Assembly: GCF_900168115.1 (NCBI RefSeq)
Contig: NZ_FUZC01000006.1
Location: 124,001 to 188,000 of the forward strand
From: Salegentibacter salinarum
GTDB lineage: Bacteria; Bacteroidota; Bacteroidia; Flavobacteriales; Flavobacteriaceae
Direction: 5' to 3'
Length of the DNA: 64,000 nt
Positions 8,520-16,949 of this stretch are shown here, one piece after another. A program made the translations under genes and the position numbers. The notes under the pieces were generated by a model. It worked only from the letters and a program-made list of their open reading frames with translations, had not been told where the DNA came from and searched no databases. Within the stretch, counting starts at the first letter, position 1. The number at the start of each line of letters is the position of its first letter.

Positions 8520-9602
8520 ATGAAAAACACAAATCACTACGCAATATTAATGGCCGGCGGGATTGGTTCCCGTTTCTGGCCGGTAAGCACTTCTAGGTAT
8601 CCTAAACAATTTCAGGATATTTTGGGTGCAGGGTCAACACTTATTCAAACTACTTTTCATCGCTTAGCAAAGCTTATGCCTGTAGAGAATATTATTATTC
8701 TCACGCATAAAGAATATAAAGATGTTGTAAAAGACCAATTGCCACAGGTTAAAGATGAACAAATTGTACTGGAGCCCGAGATGAGAAATACTGCTCCAAG
8801 TATTTTACTGGGCGCTTTAAAGATTAAAAAGAAGAATAAAGATGCACTGATTTTGGTTGCGCCCAGCGATCACTGGATTCAGGGTGATTTAGAATTTCAG
8901 GAAAATATAGAAGAAGCTTTTAATATTGTTGCTGAAGAAGATAAATTAATAACCCTGGGAATTGCGCCTACTTTTCCCAATACCGGTTATGGATATATAA
9001 AGTATAAAGATGATGAAGGTAAAGGTGCTAAACCGGTTTTAAAATTTACTGAAAAACCTACTTTTAAAAAGGCAGAAACATTCCTTAAAGAGGGAAATTA
9101 TGTTTGGAATGCCGGTATCTTTATCTGGAGCGCCAGTTTTATCCTTGAAAATTTTAAGAAGTACCAACCCGAAACTTTTAGGCTTTTTGAAGCAGGAAAT
9201 GATTCTTACAATACCGAAAATGAACAGGAGTTTTTGGATAAAAACTATCATAAAGCGCAAAATGTTTCTATAGACTACGCTATTATGGAGAATTCTGATA
9301 GCGTTTTTGTTATTCCTGCTAAATTTAAATGGAACGATTTAGGAACCTGGAAATCCTTGGAAGACGAATTACCGCAAGATGAACATAATAATACCATTGT
9401 AAACGGGCGACTTCTACCTTTTGAGGCTTCCGGAAATATTATTAAAACTCAAAATAATAAGGCAGTAGTTTTGGAAGGTCTCAAAGATTTTGTGGTTGTA
9501 GAGAATGATGCGGTTTTATTAATCTTTCCCAAAGAAAAAATACAGGAAATTAAAGGAATTCGGGAAAAGGCTATTGAGAAATTTGGAGAAGATTTAGGTT
9601 AA
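8520..9602 (+). CDS. manC: Mannose-1-phosphate guanylyltransferase
   Basis: Makes GDP-mannose from mannose-1-phosphate and GTP for surface polysaccharides. 360 residues, the length of the monofunctional enzyme without an isomerase (cupin) domain. The nucleotidyltransferase loop is GGIGSRFWP (13-21), followed by YPKQF. APSDHWI (near 119-125) and FTEKP (near 177-181) are further family motifs. It lies 10 bp after the SprT-like gene and 4 bp before the DUF389 gene. No other sugar-nucleotide genes are adjacent. Symbol assigned by family. Confidence 0.9.
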   Translation: MKNTNHYAILMAGGIGSRFWPVSTSRYPKQFQDILGAGSTLIQTTFHRLAKLMPVENIIILTHKEYKDVVKDQLPQVKDEQIVLEPEMRNTAPSILLGALKIKKKNKDALILVAPSDHWIQGDLEFQENIEEAFNIVAEEDKLITLGIAPTFPNTGYGYIKYKDDEGKGAKPVLKFTEKPTFKKAETFLKEGNYVWNAGIFIWSASFILENFKKYQPETFRLFEAGNDSYNTENEQEFLDKNYHKAQNVSIDYAIMENSDSVFVIPAKFKWNDLGTWKSLEDELPQDEHNNTIVNGRLLPFEASGNIIKTQNNKAVVLEGLKDFVVVENDAVLLIFPKEKIQEIKGIREKAIEKFGEDLG

Positions 9603-9606
9603 GTAT

Positions 9607-11049
9607 ATGGAGAATAATCAGAAACCTGAAAATAATCAGCCCCTTGCTTCACAGGAAAACTCTGAAGATTTAGGTAAAAGTGCCAAAGGGATTTGGCAAA
9701 ATATAAAATCGCTTATAAAAGAACTCCTGGAAATTCGGCACGATACCGATAGGGAATCAACTGTTGAAGCGGTTAAAAAAGATATTTCATTTAAAGGGCA
9801 CAATGCCTGGATCCTTATATTTTCCATATTTGTGGCTTCTGTAGGCCTTAATGTAAGTAGTACGGCGGTTGTTATCGGGGCGATGCTTATCTCTCCGCTA
9901 ATGGGTCCCATCGTGGGAGTGGGAATGTCTGTAGCCATTAACGATGTGCTTACCCTTAAGAAGTCGTTCATTAACCTTGGTTTAATGGTTGGTCTAAGTG
10001 TGCTTACTGCCTATATTTATTTTCTTGTTTCTCCCGTGAAAACCGAAACGCCTGAACTTATTGCGAGAACTTATCCCACAATTTTAGATGTTCTGGTGGC
10101 TATTTTTGGCGGTTTGGCCCTTATTGTTGCTAAAACCAAAAAAGGAACTATTGCGAGTGTAATTCTTGGTGTTGCTATTGCCACAGCGCTTATGCCGCCG
10201 CTTTGTACCGTAGGTTTTGGCCTGGCCATTGGTAACTGGTCGTATGCAGGCGGTGCTTTATACCTTTTCTCAATTAACGCGGTATTTATCGCGCTTTCTA
10301 CTTTTGTAGTGACTAAAGTCCTTGGATTTCCACTTGTAAAGTATGTGAATAGTAAAAAACGCCGAAGAACTGCGCAAATAGCTTCTACCATTGCTGTAAT
10401 TGTAATGATCCCCAGTGTGATTTTGTTCGTTTTTTTACTTCAGGAGCAATTATTTGAAACCAAGGCCAAAGAATTTATAGCTACGGTTATGAGATATGAA
10501 GGTACTGAAACTATAAAATCTTCTTACGATTATAATGAAAAGAGTATTGAAGTATATCTCATTGGAAATCGTGTGCCGCAGGCTACAATTTCTACCTGGC
10601 AGCAACAAATAGACGATGTAGAAGCTTTAAAGGAAACTGAATTAATAATACACCAGGGCGCAGACCCCACAGGAGATATAGACCAGCTTTCCACCCAGGT
10701 TAGAAGCGGTATCTTGGAAGATCTTTATATGAAAAATCAGGAGCTTATTGAAGATAAGGATGAAAAAATTGCACTTTTAGAGAATGAAATTTCTAAGTAT
10801 CGCGGTGATGGATTTTCATTCAGTGATTTAAGTCAGGAAGCAAAAATAAATTATGAAGGGATAGATGAATTAGGCTACTCTAATTTAATTACCACTAATT
10901 TTTCCAAAACCGATACCATTCCCACTTTTACGGTAGGCTGGAAGGAGAATTTAAATAACCGCCAGATCAACCAAGAAAAACAACGTTTTGAAAAGTGGTT
11001 GAAAGTTCGTTTAAAACTGGATACGCTCCAGGTAAAGTCGGTTAACTAA
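9607..11049 (+). CDS. DUF389 / TIGR00341-type membrane protein
   Basis: Inner-membrane protein of unknown function, 480 residues. An N-terminal soluble segment (1-58) precedes about six or seven membrane segments between 60 and 282, including the signature ISPLMGPIVGVGMS and ATALMPPLCTVGFG, both with conserved Gly/Pro. A soluble C-terminal domain (285-480) has a charged, coiled-coil-like stretch near 370-400. The 3' end overlaps the convergent mlaF by 4 bp. No transport or enzymatic activity can be assigned. Confidence 0.85.
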   Translation: MENNQKPENNQPLASQENSEDLGKSAKGIWQNIKSLIKELLEIRHDTDRESTVEAVKKDISFKGHNAWILIFSIFVASVGLNVSSTAVVIGAMLISPLMGPIVGVGMSVAINDVLTLKKSFINLGLMVGLSVLTAYIYFLVSPVKTETPELIARTYPTILDVLVAIFGGLALIVAKTKKGTIASVILGVAIATALMPPLCTVGFGLAIGNWSYAGGALYLFSINAVFIALSTFVVTKVLGFPLVKYVNSKKRRRTAQIASTIAVIVMIPSVILFVFLLQEQLFETKAKEFIATVMRYEGTETIKSSYDYNEKSIEVYLIGNRVPQATISTWQQQIDDVEALKETELIIHQGADPTGDIDQLSTQVRSGILEDLYMKNQELIEDKDEKIALLENEISKYRGDGFSFSDLSQEAKINYEGIDELGYSNLITTNFSKTDTIPTFTVGWKENLNNRQINQEKQRFEKWLKVRLKLDTLQVKSVN

Positions 11050-11813
11050 AGTCCTTGCTTTTGTGCTTCCCTTACTTTTTGGAATAGGTTTGAAGAATAA
11101 ACAAAATCGGTTACGGCTTCGTCATCGGTTTTAAATATTTGCGATTTATCACCTTTCCAGGCTAAAACCCCATCTTTTAAAAAAGCAATTTTTTCTCCTA
11201 TTTCTAAAACCGAATTCATATCGTGGGTAATAATAATGGTGGTGATATCATATTCATGGGTAATCTCCTGGATAAGTTGATCTATTACCGTGGCAGTTTT
11301 AGGATCCAGGCCGGAGTTTGGTTCATCGCAAAATAAATACTTAGGCCTGTTCACAATTGCACGGGCAATAGAAACCCTTTTTTGCATCCCACCACTGATT
11401 TCTGAAGGTAGTTTTTTCTCAGAACCTTCAAGGTTTACTCGTTTTAAAACTTCTCTTACGCGTTCCAGATTTTGCTTTTTTTTCTTTCTGTGAGTAAACA
11501 TTCTTAGAGGGAACATAACATTCTCTTCAACCGTCATAGAATCAAAAAGGGCGCCACCTTGAAAAATCATTCCTATTTGCTTACTAAGGTCTTTCTTTTC
11601 GTCTTCGGTAAATTCAGAATAAGGTTTTCCGTCATATTTTATAATACCTTTTTCCGGTGTTAATAATCCAAGCATACATTTTAGAAGTACACTTTTACCG
11701 GAACCAGATCCCCCAATAATAAGGTTCGTTTTACTTTTTTCAAACGTATAATTAATACCTTTTAAGATTTCCTCTCCATCAAATCCTTTATGTAAATTCT
11801 CTATTTCTATCAT
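11046..11813 (-). CDS. mlaF: MlaF-like ABC transporter ATP-binding protein
   Basis: ATPase of an Mla-type system moving phospholipids between the membranes. 255 residues from the ATG at 11813; an upstream in-frame extension to 11873 would run back into mlaE and lacks family similarity. Walker A GGSGSGKS (34-41), signature SGGMQKR (140-146), Walker B YLFCDEP (159-165) and the ITHD switch histidine are all present. Its ATG overlaps the mlaE stop as TAATG. The MCE-domain partner (MlaD) is not adjacent and must be elsewhere or later in another unit. Confidence 0.9.
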   Translation of the reverse strand: MIEIENLHKGFDGEEILKGINYTFEKSKTNLIIGGSGSGKSVLLKCMLGLLTPEKGIIKYDGKPYSEFTEDEKKDLSKQIGMIFQGGALFDSMTVEENVMFPLRMFTHRKKKKQNLERVREVLKRVNLEGSEKKLPSEISGGMQKRVSIARAIVNRPKYLFCDEPNSGLDPKTATVIDQLIQEITHEYDITTIIITHDMNSVLEIGEKIAFLKDGVLAWKGDKSQIFKTDDEAVTDFVYSSNLFQKVREAQKQGL

Positions 11814-12550
11814 TAACTTAGTAATAATTGGGTTACTGCGTAATTTGTGATAATAATAACCACACTGGTCCATACAAAAGATGTGGTACTGGCTTCACCA
11901 ACTTCCAACGCGCCACCTTTCATATAATACCCGTGATATGCGGGAACTGTTGCCAGAATAAAGGCAAATAAAAATGTTTTTATAAAGGCATAGACAAGAT
12001 GAAAAGGAATAAAATCTTCCTGGAGTCCTTGCACAAAAAGATCTGGTGGTACGAAACCTCCAAAAACTGCTGCCGCATAAGCTCCAAACACACCCAAAAA
12101 CATAGCAATGGCGATTACAAACGGATAAAATAACATCGCGATAATCTTCGGAAAAATAAGGTAATTCAAAGAATTGATACCCATTACCTCCAGAGCATCA
12201 ATTTGCTCGGTTACGTTCATAGAACCTATACTGGAGGTGATATAAGAACCCACTTTACCTGCCATAATTATAGAAATAAAGGTAGGTGCGAATTCCAGGA
12301 TTATAGATTGCCTGGCCGCGTAGGCGATAAGCGTTTTGGGAATTAAAGGGTTGTTTAAATTTAAAGCTGTTTGTAAAGCAACAACAGCTCCAATAAAAAA
12401 GGATAAAAAAGCTACAATTCCCATGGAGCCAATAATCAGGTCGTCTAATTCTTTAAGAATTAAACCCCTTAAAACCGAACCTTTTGTCATTCGGTTAAAA
12501 GTTCCTTTCAGCATTAAAAAATATTCCCCAATGGAGTGTAGATAGTTCAT
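11813..12550 (-). CDS. mlaE: MlaE-family ABC transporter permease
   Basis: Permease of the Mla-type lipid transporter, 245 residues with about five membrane segments. The family signature around MNVTEQIDALEVMGI and the following NYLIFPKI segment are clear. Upstream gene of a two-gene operon with mlaF, translationally coupled. Diverges from pafA with a 117-bp spacer. Confidence 0.9.
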   Translation of the reverse strand: MNYLHSIGEYFLMLKGTFNRMTKGSVLRGLILKELDDLIIGSMGIVAFLSFFIGAVVALQTALNLNNPLIPKTLIAYAARQSIILEFAPTFISIIMAGKVGSYITSSIGSMNVTEQIDALEVMGINSLNYLIFPKIIAMLFYPFVIAIAMFLGVFGAYAAAVFGGFVPPDLFVQGLQEDFIPFHLVYAFIKTFLFAFILATVPAYHGYYMKGGALEVGEASTTSFVWTSVVIIITNYAVTQLLLS

Positions 12551-12634
12551 TAAGCAATTTTTGTAAAGCTAAAATACTAAAAAATTACTCCAAAGTATTT
12601 AACGTAGAATTAATCTTTAGCCTAATAAGTTTAG

Positions 12635-12642
12635 TATTTTTG
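12635..12642 (+). promoter_or_regulatory. Probable -7 box of the pafA promoter
   Basis: TATTTTTG fits TAnnTTTG and is 25 bp before the pafA ATG. No Pho-box-like direct repeats are seen, which suits the phosphate-independent expression known for PafA enzymes. Confidence 0.4.
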
Positions 12643-12667
12643 AGCTACTTCTATAAAACAAAATATA

Positions 12668-14314
12668 ATGAAGCGATTTGCATTTTTATTATTGGCCACA
12701 TTTTTGGCATTTCAGGGTTTTTCTCAGGCTAAAGTAGAGGAAAAACCAAAACTGGTAGTGGGAATTGTGGTAGACCAAATGCGCTACGATTATCTTACGA
12801 GATTTTGGGAAAGGTTTGGTGAAAACGGATTCAAAAAATTGGTGAATGAAGGTTATAATTTTAAGAACAATCATTTTAATTATGTGCCTACCTATACCGG
12901 GCCCGGGCACGCTTCAGTTTATACAGGAACCAGCCCGATGAACCACGGAATTATTGGTAACGGCTGGTATGATAAATTTATACACGAATCTGTTTACTGT
13001 GCCGGTGACGCTTCAGTAGAGCCGGTTGGTACTGAAGATGAAGCTGGAAAAATGTCTCCACACCGAATGAAAACTACGAGTTTTGCCGATGAAAACCGTT
13101 TGCATACCCAGATGCGCGGAAAAACAATTGGGGTGGCACTAAAAGACCGCGGTTCTATTCTTCCTGCCGGTCACACCGCAAATGCGGCTTATTGGTTTCA
13201 TGGAGCCGATGAAGGAAAATGGATTTCCAGTTCATTTTATATGGATGAATTGCCAGATTGGGTAAAAGATTTTAATGATTCAGATAAAGTTGAAGCCTAT
13301 TTTAAAACCTGGAATACTTTATATGATATTGATACTTATAAAGAAAGTGGTAGTGATGTTAACGAATACGAAGGTGGATATAAAGGCAAGGAAACGGCCT
13401 CTTTCCCATACAACTTAACCAGGCTGGCAGATAGTATTAATAAGTTTGAAATACTTAAAGCTACGGCTTACGGAAACGATATTACTACAGATTTTGCCTT
13501 GGCAGCGATTGATGCTGAAGAATTAGGCCGTGACGAAGATACCGATGTACTTACTTTAAGCTATTCCAGTACCGATTATATTGGACATAATTTTGGAGTG
13601 AATTCTAAAGAAATTCAGGATGCATATTTAAGACTAGATCAAAACATAGCTGATCTATTAAAGCATTTAGATGAAAAAGTTGGCGAAGGTAATTATACAA
13701 TTTTCCTAACGGCAGATCACGGTGGGGTAGATGTACCTGCATATCTGGAATCTGTGAATATTCCTGCCGGGTATTTTGAAACGAACGAATTCATCGAAGA
13801 ACTTGAAAAGTTTACCGCTGAAGAATTCGGGGTGGAAGAACTTATTGAAAGCGTTTATAACAGCCAGATTTTCTTTAATTATGAAGTAATGGAAGAATCC
13901 GAAATTAATTCTTCAGAGCTTCAATCTAAATTGGCGCATTATATACTTCAGTTAGATCAAATTGATAAAGTGTATACCAGAGATCAGCTTAGCAGCGGGA
14001 GTTTCACTACCGGTGCAGGTGCAGCCATTCAAAATGGATACAATCAAAAAAGAAGTGGAGATGTAGTATATGTTTTAGATCCTGCAACCATTGTGTATTC
14101 CAGAACCGGTTCTACCCACGGCAGCGGATTAATGTATGATACCCACGCGCCTTTAATTTTCTACGGAAACGGAGTGAAAAAAGGCAGCACAACACAAAGA
14201 ACAGAGATAGTAGATATTGCGCCAACGGTGTCAGCTATTTTAGGAATATCTTTTCCTAATGGAACTACCGGAAAACCATTATTTATGATGTTGGATACTG
14301 AAGAATCAGAATAG
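12668..14314 (+). CDS. pafA: PafA-type alkaline phosphatase
   Basis: Exported zinc phosphomonoesterase of the alkaline phosphatase superfamily, of the PafA class that uses Thr instead of Ser as nucleophile. 548 residues; signal peptide about 1-21 (GFSQA). D36 of VVDQMRYD is a metal ligand. The nucleophile is T77 in TYTGPGHAS, N98 is in GIIGNGWYD, and the K159-D-R161 pair matches the Lys/Arg phosphate-binding pair of the Elizabethkingia enzyme. TADHGG (near 351-356) and a late THG motif supply further metal ligands. The 3' end overlaps the convergent glycosyltransferase gene by 9 bp. Confidence 0.9.
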   Translation: MKRFAFLLLATFLAFQGFSQAKVEEKPKLVVGIVVDQMRYDYLTRFWERFGENGFKKLVNEGYNFKNNHFNYVPTYTGPGHASVYTGTSPMNHGIIGNGWYDKFIHESVYCAGDASVEPVGTEDEAGKMSPHRMKTTSFADENRLHTQMRGKTIGVALKDRGSILPAGHTANAAYWFHGADEGKWISSSFYMDELPDWVKDFNDSDKVEAYFKTWNTLYDIDTYKESGSDVNEYEGGYKGKETASFPYNLTRLADSINKFEILKATAYGNDITTDFALAAIDAEELGRDEDTDVLTLSYSSTDYIGHNFGVNSKEIQDAYLRLDQNIADLLKHLDEKVGEGNYTIFLTADHGGVDVPAYLESVNIPAGYFETNEFIEELEKFTAEEFGVEELIESVYNSQIFFNYEVMEESEINSSELQSKLAHYILQLDQIDKVYTRDQLSSGSFTTGAGAAIQNGYNQKRSGDVVYVLDPATIVYSRTGSTHGSGLMYDTHAPLIFYGNGVKKGSTTQRTEIVDIAPTVSAILGISFPNGTTGKPLFMMLDTEESE

Positions 14315-15154
14315 TTTTTTCTGCATTTTTTTCCAACGAAGATTTCTAATAAAACGGCCTTCATCTTTATTCACAAGATAAGGTCGTTTTTCATTTTTAG
14401 CCCTTAGAAAACCTATAATACAATCCCAGAAGTAACCTAAATCCCTTTTGTTAAATGCGAGTTTAGCTGATGCGATTACCGAAATCACAATACCATACCT
14501 CAATCGGTAAAAAGCTGTTCCCTGTTTGTATTTTGAAGTTTTACTATAATTCTTTCCGGTAGGTTTTAAGTGTTTTACTCTAAGGCTATCATCGGTCTTT
14601 ATTTCCCAGCCGTGGTATTGCGCGAGCAGTTCATCTACCGTATCCCAACCCATTGCCGGTTTAAGCCCGCCAATATCTTTAAAACAGGATTTTCGGTAGG
14701 CTTTTAAAGCTCCGCGAATGTGATCTTTCCCGGTAAGGTTTTCAAGAATCCATTCTCCTTTTTTCTGTATTTCACAAAATCCGCCAAGCATTCCAATTTT
14801 CGAATTTTCCTCAAAATGAAGCATGATTTTCTCTAAATAATCCTTCGGAAAAATTAAATCGGCATCAAATTTACAAATGATATCAAAAGAATCATCCAGG
14901 CTATCTAAACCGGTATTAAAAGCATTAATCACTTTGCTTCCGGGCAAATGAATCCCTTCTGAAGTGTTTTTAACAAGTGAAATTTCAGGATGTTTTGCAG
15001 CAAATCTAGTAACAATATCCGGAGTTGCATCGCTAGAGCCATCGTCGACTACTACAATTTTTTCTGCCTGGAAACTTTGATTTATCAAAGACTGAAGCGT
15101 TTCGCCAATAAATTCAGCTTCGTTATAGGCGGGAATTATAATGTTGATCTTCAA
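14306..15154 (-). CDS. Family 2 glycosyltransferase
   Basis: GT-A fold inverting glycosyltransferase, 282 residues. N-terminal IIIPAYNEAEFI and VVVDDGSSD give the nucleotide-binding site; CKFDADLIF (near 89-97) is the DxD-type metal motif. No membrane anchor or polymerase segments are seen, so it likely adds a single sugar to a lipid, glycan or protein. It is the last gene of a minus-strand trio with a methyltransferase and a KAS III enzyme. The acceptor is unknown. Confidence 0.82.
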   Translation of the reverse strand: MKINIIIPAYNEAEFIGETLQSLINQSFQAEKIVVVDDGSSDATPDIVTRFAAKHPEISLVKNTSEGIHLPGSKVINAFNTGLDSLDDSFDIICKFDADLIFPKDYLEKIMLHFEENSKIGMLGGFCEIQKKGEWILENLTGKDHIRGALKAYRKSCFKDIGGLKPAMGWDTVDELLAQYHGWEIKTDDSLRVKHLKPTGKNYSKTSKYKQGTAFYRLRYGIVISVIASAKLAFNKRDLGYFWDCIIGFLRAKNEKRPYLVNKDEGRFIRNLRWKKMQKKLF

Positions 15155-15197
15155 ACGGCGAAATTTAGAAGTTGCTGTGATTTAAAAAATATTCAAC

Positions 15198-15719
15198 TTA
15201 AATCCTTTCGGCATAAACTGCGTAATATCTGGGCGTAAAATATCTTAAAACAGGCCTGATTCCCAGTTTATTTACCGGATTAGTCCATTTTTTTCTATTG
15301 GTAATTTTCCACCCTGCTTTTTCCAGAAGCCAGTCGAACTGCCAGTCTTCAAATTCGTGGTAATGTCGGTCACGCATATCGGTTTTACTACGGTAAGCGC
15401 TGGAAAACCATAATTTTAAAGGGACCGTGGCGACTAATTTTTCAGCTTTAATATTTGCTAAAACATTATAGGGCGCCACCAAATGCTCAAAAATCTCAAA
15501 AGCAGTAACTACATTACAATCTGAATTTTGAACCGCTTCGGTATTTAAATCTAAGTCTTCTCCTTTGGTATTTTTTACCTGGTAATTATGTGCTTCCATA
15601 ATTTCTGAAAAGGGATTTTTTACTCCCAGGTCAAGAATTTTGGCAGGCGCCGGCACATTGGCTTCTAAAAATTCTAAAGTTTCTTTATAGCGTTTGTTCG
15701 GAAATGTTTTTTCGTACAT
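15198..15719 (-). CDS. Class I SAM-dependent methyltransferase
   Basis: Small methyltransferase-like protein, 173 residues from the ATG at 15719, one base after the KAS III stop codon; an ATG at 15737 in the same frame would overlap KAS III by 17 bp. A degenerate motif I (ILDLGVKNPFSE) lacks the usual GxGxG. The post-motif acidic residue is in GEDLDLNT, and FEIFEHL matches the UbiE/type-11 motif. It is shorter than most of the family. Substrate unknown; the operon suggests an acyl or glycosylated product. Confidence 0.7.
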   Translation of the reverse strand: MYEKTFPNKRYKETLEFLEANVPAPAKILDLGVKNPFSEIMEAHNYQVKNTKGEDLDLNTEAVQNSDCNVVTAFEIFEHLVAPYNVLANIKAEKLVATVPLKLWFSSAYRSKTDMRDRHYHEFEDWQFDWLLEKAGWKITNRKKWTNPVNKLGIRPVLRYFTPRYYAVYAERI

Positions 15720-15720
15720 C

Positions 15721-16779
15721 TTAATATTGGTAAACAATCGCGTTCACGTTCATTCCGGCACCAACGCTGGCGAACATCACTACATCTCCTTTTTCAAGAT
15801 GCTGATCGGCAATTTTATTTTTTACCACGAGATCGTAAAGGGTAGGCACGGTGGCCACACTGCTATTTCCTAATTCCTGAATGGTCATAGGCATTATTTT
15901 ATCTGGCACTTCCTGTTTATGAAGTTTGAAAAAACGTTTTATAATCGCTTCGTCCATCTTTTCGTTGGCCTGGTGAATAAAGATCTTTTTAAGGTCTTTA
16001 ATATCTTTTCCGCTGTTTTCAAGGCAGGTTTTCATCGCACCGGGAACGTGCATTAGTGCAAATTCGTAGATTTTTCGGCCGTTCATTTTAATATAGCGTA
16101 GATCTTCTGGAGCTTCAGTTCGATTAGATTTTCCGAAGTAAATATAGTTAGCTTCGTTAAAAGCATAAGTGCCCGATTCGTGAGCGAGTATACCGCCTTC
16201 TTGTTCGGTTTCTTCTACCACTACCGCACCGGCGCCATCAGAAAAAATCATTGAATCGCGATCGTGTTTATCTACTACACGAGATAAGGCTTCGGCACCA
16301 ATTACAAGACATTTTTTTGCCATTCCGGCTTTAATAAATGCCTGTGCCTGTATCATCCCTTCAATCCAACCCGGGCAGCCAAATAGTACATCATAGCCAA
16401 CACATTTAGGATTTTTAATTCGCAAATGATATTTCACACGAGTCGCCATACTCGGTACGGTATCGCTTTGTACGCTTTGATGTTGTACATCGCCATAGTT
16501 ATGAGCAACGATTATATAATCTAATGTTTCGGGATCTGTATTAGAAGTTTCTAAAGCTTGTTGAGCCGCGATAACCGCCATATCAGAAGTGTTTAGGTTC
16601 TCTTCAAGATAGCGCCGTTCTTCAATTCCCGTTATGGCTTTAAATTTGGCAATTGTTGTTTTATTGTCTTGTGGAAATCCTGTTCCATCAAGGTTGAAAA
16701 ATTCATGATTGTCAAAGTCAGCATTTGCGGTTATAACTTTAGGGATATAACTACCTGTGCCGGTAATTTTAATATTCAT
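15721..16779 (-). CDS. KAS III (FabH-like) 3-oxoacyl-ACP synthase family protein
   Basis: Thiolase-fold condensing enzyme, 352 residues. The full triad is visible: C135 (FGCPGW), H269 (IHQAN) and N305 (GNSSVATVP). It carries an insertion after residue 20 relative to E. coli FabH. Being in an operon with a methyltransferase and a glycosyltransferase, away from other fab genes, it may prime a special acyl chain rather than serve bulk fatty-acid initiation. That role is inference. Promoter-like TATATTTG lies 41 bp upstream. Confidence 0.82.
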   Translation of the reverse strand: MNIKITGTGSYIPKVITANADFDNHEFFNLDGTGFPQDNKTTIAKFKAITGIEERRYLEENLNTSDMAVIAAQQALETSNTDPETLDYIIVAHNYGDVQHQSVQSDTVPSMATRVKYHLRIKNPKCVGYDVLFGCPGWIEGMIQAQAFIKAGMAKKCLVIGAEALSRVVDKHDRDSMIFSDGAGAVVVEETEQEGGILAHESGTYAFNEANYIYFGKSNRTEAPEDLRYIKMNGRKIYEFALMHVPGAMKTCLENSGKDIKDLKKIFIHQANEKMDEAIIKRFFKLHKQEVPDKIMPMTIQELGNSSVATVPTLYDLVVKNKIADQHLEKGDVVMFASVGAGMNVNAIVYQY

Positions 16780-16820
16780 CTGACTTTTAAATTAAGATTA
16801 AACTTCTAATGTACTAATTA

Positions 16821-16828
16821 CAAATATA
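16821..16828 (-). promoter_or_regulatory. Probable -7 box of the KAS III operon
   Basis: On the minus strand, TATATTTG fits TAnnTTTG and would give a leader of about 35 nt. A TTTG lies upstream but with too short a spacing to be convincing as -33. Confidence 0.38.
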
Positions 16829-16879
16829 GTGAGCTTTAAACAAAACGGAAAATAAACCGAGTTATGACCAAAATCACAT

Positions 16880-16937
16880 AATAAAAAATGCCTGAAAATA
16901 ATTCGGGAAATAATTTCCGTAGAAAATTTTCAGGCAT
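16880..16937 (-). terminator. Terminator of gcvP with extended stem
   Basis: An outer 12-bp stem pairs 16888-16899 with 16926-16937 (ATGCCTGAAAAT / ATTTTCAGGCAT). An inner dyad GGAAAT/ATTTCC lengthens the hairpin. Minus-strand T-tract follows at 16888-16880. It lies between gcvP and the downstream operon, separating their transcripts. Confidence 0.8.
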
Positions 16938-16949
16938 ATTAATTAAATC

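Noticed and set aside
11814-11873. Longer mlaF start within mlaE
   Set aside because: The extra residues are out-of-frame mlaE sequence; the TAATG coupling start fits the family N-terminus.
12668-14314. Nucleotide pyrophosphatase/phosphodiesterase
   Set aside because: The TGPGH nucleophile motif and the Lys-x-Arg pair fit PafA alkaline phosphatase better.
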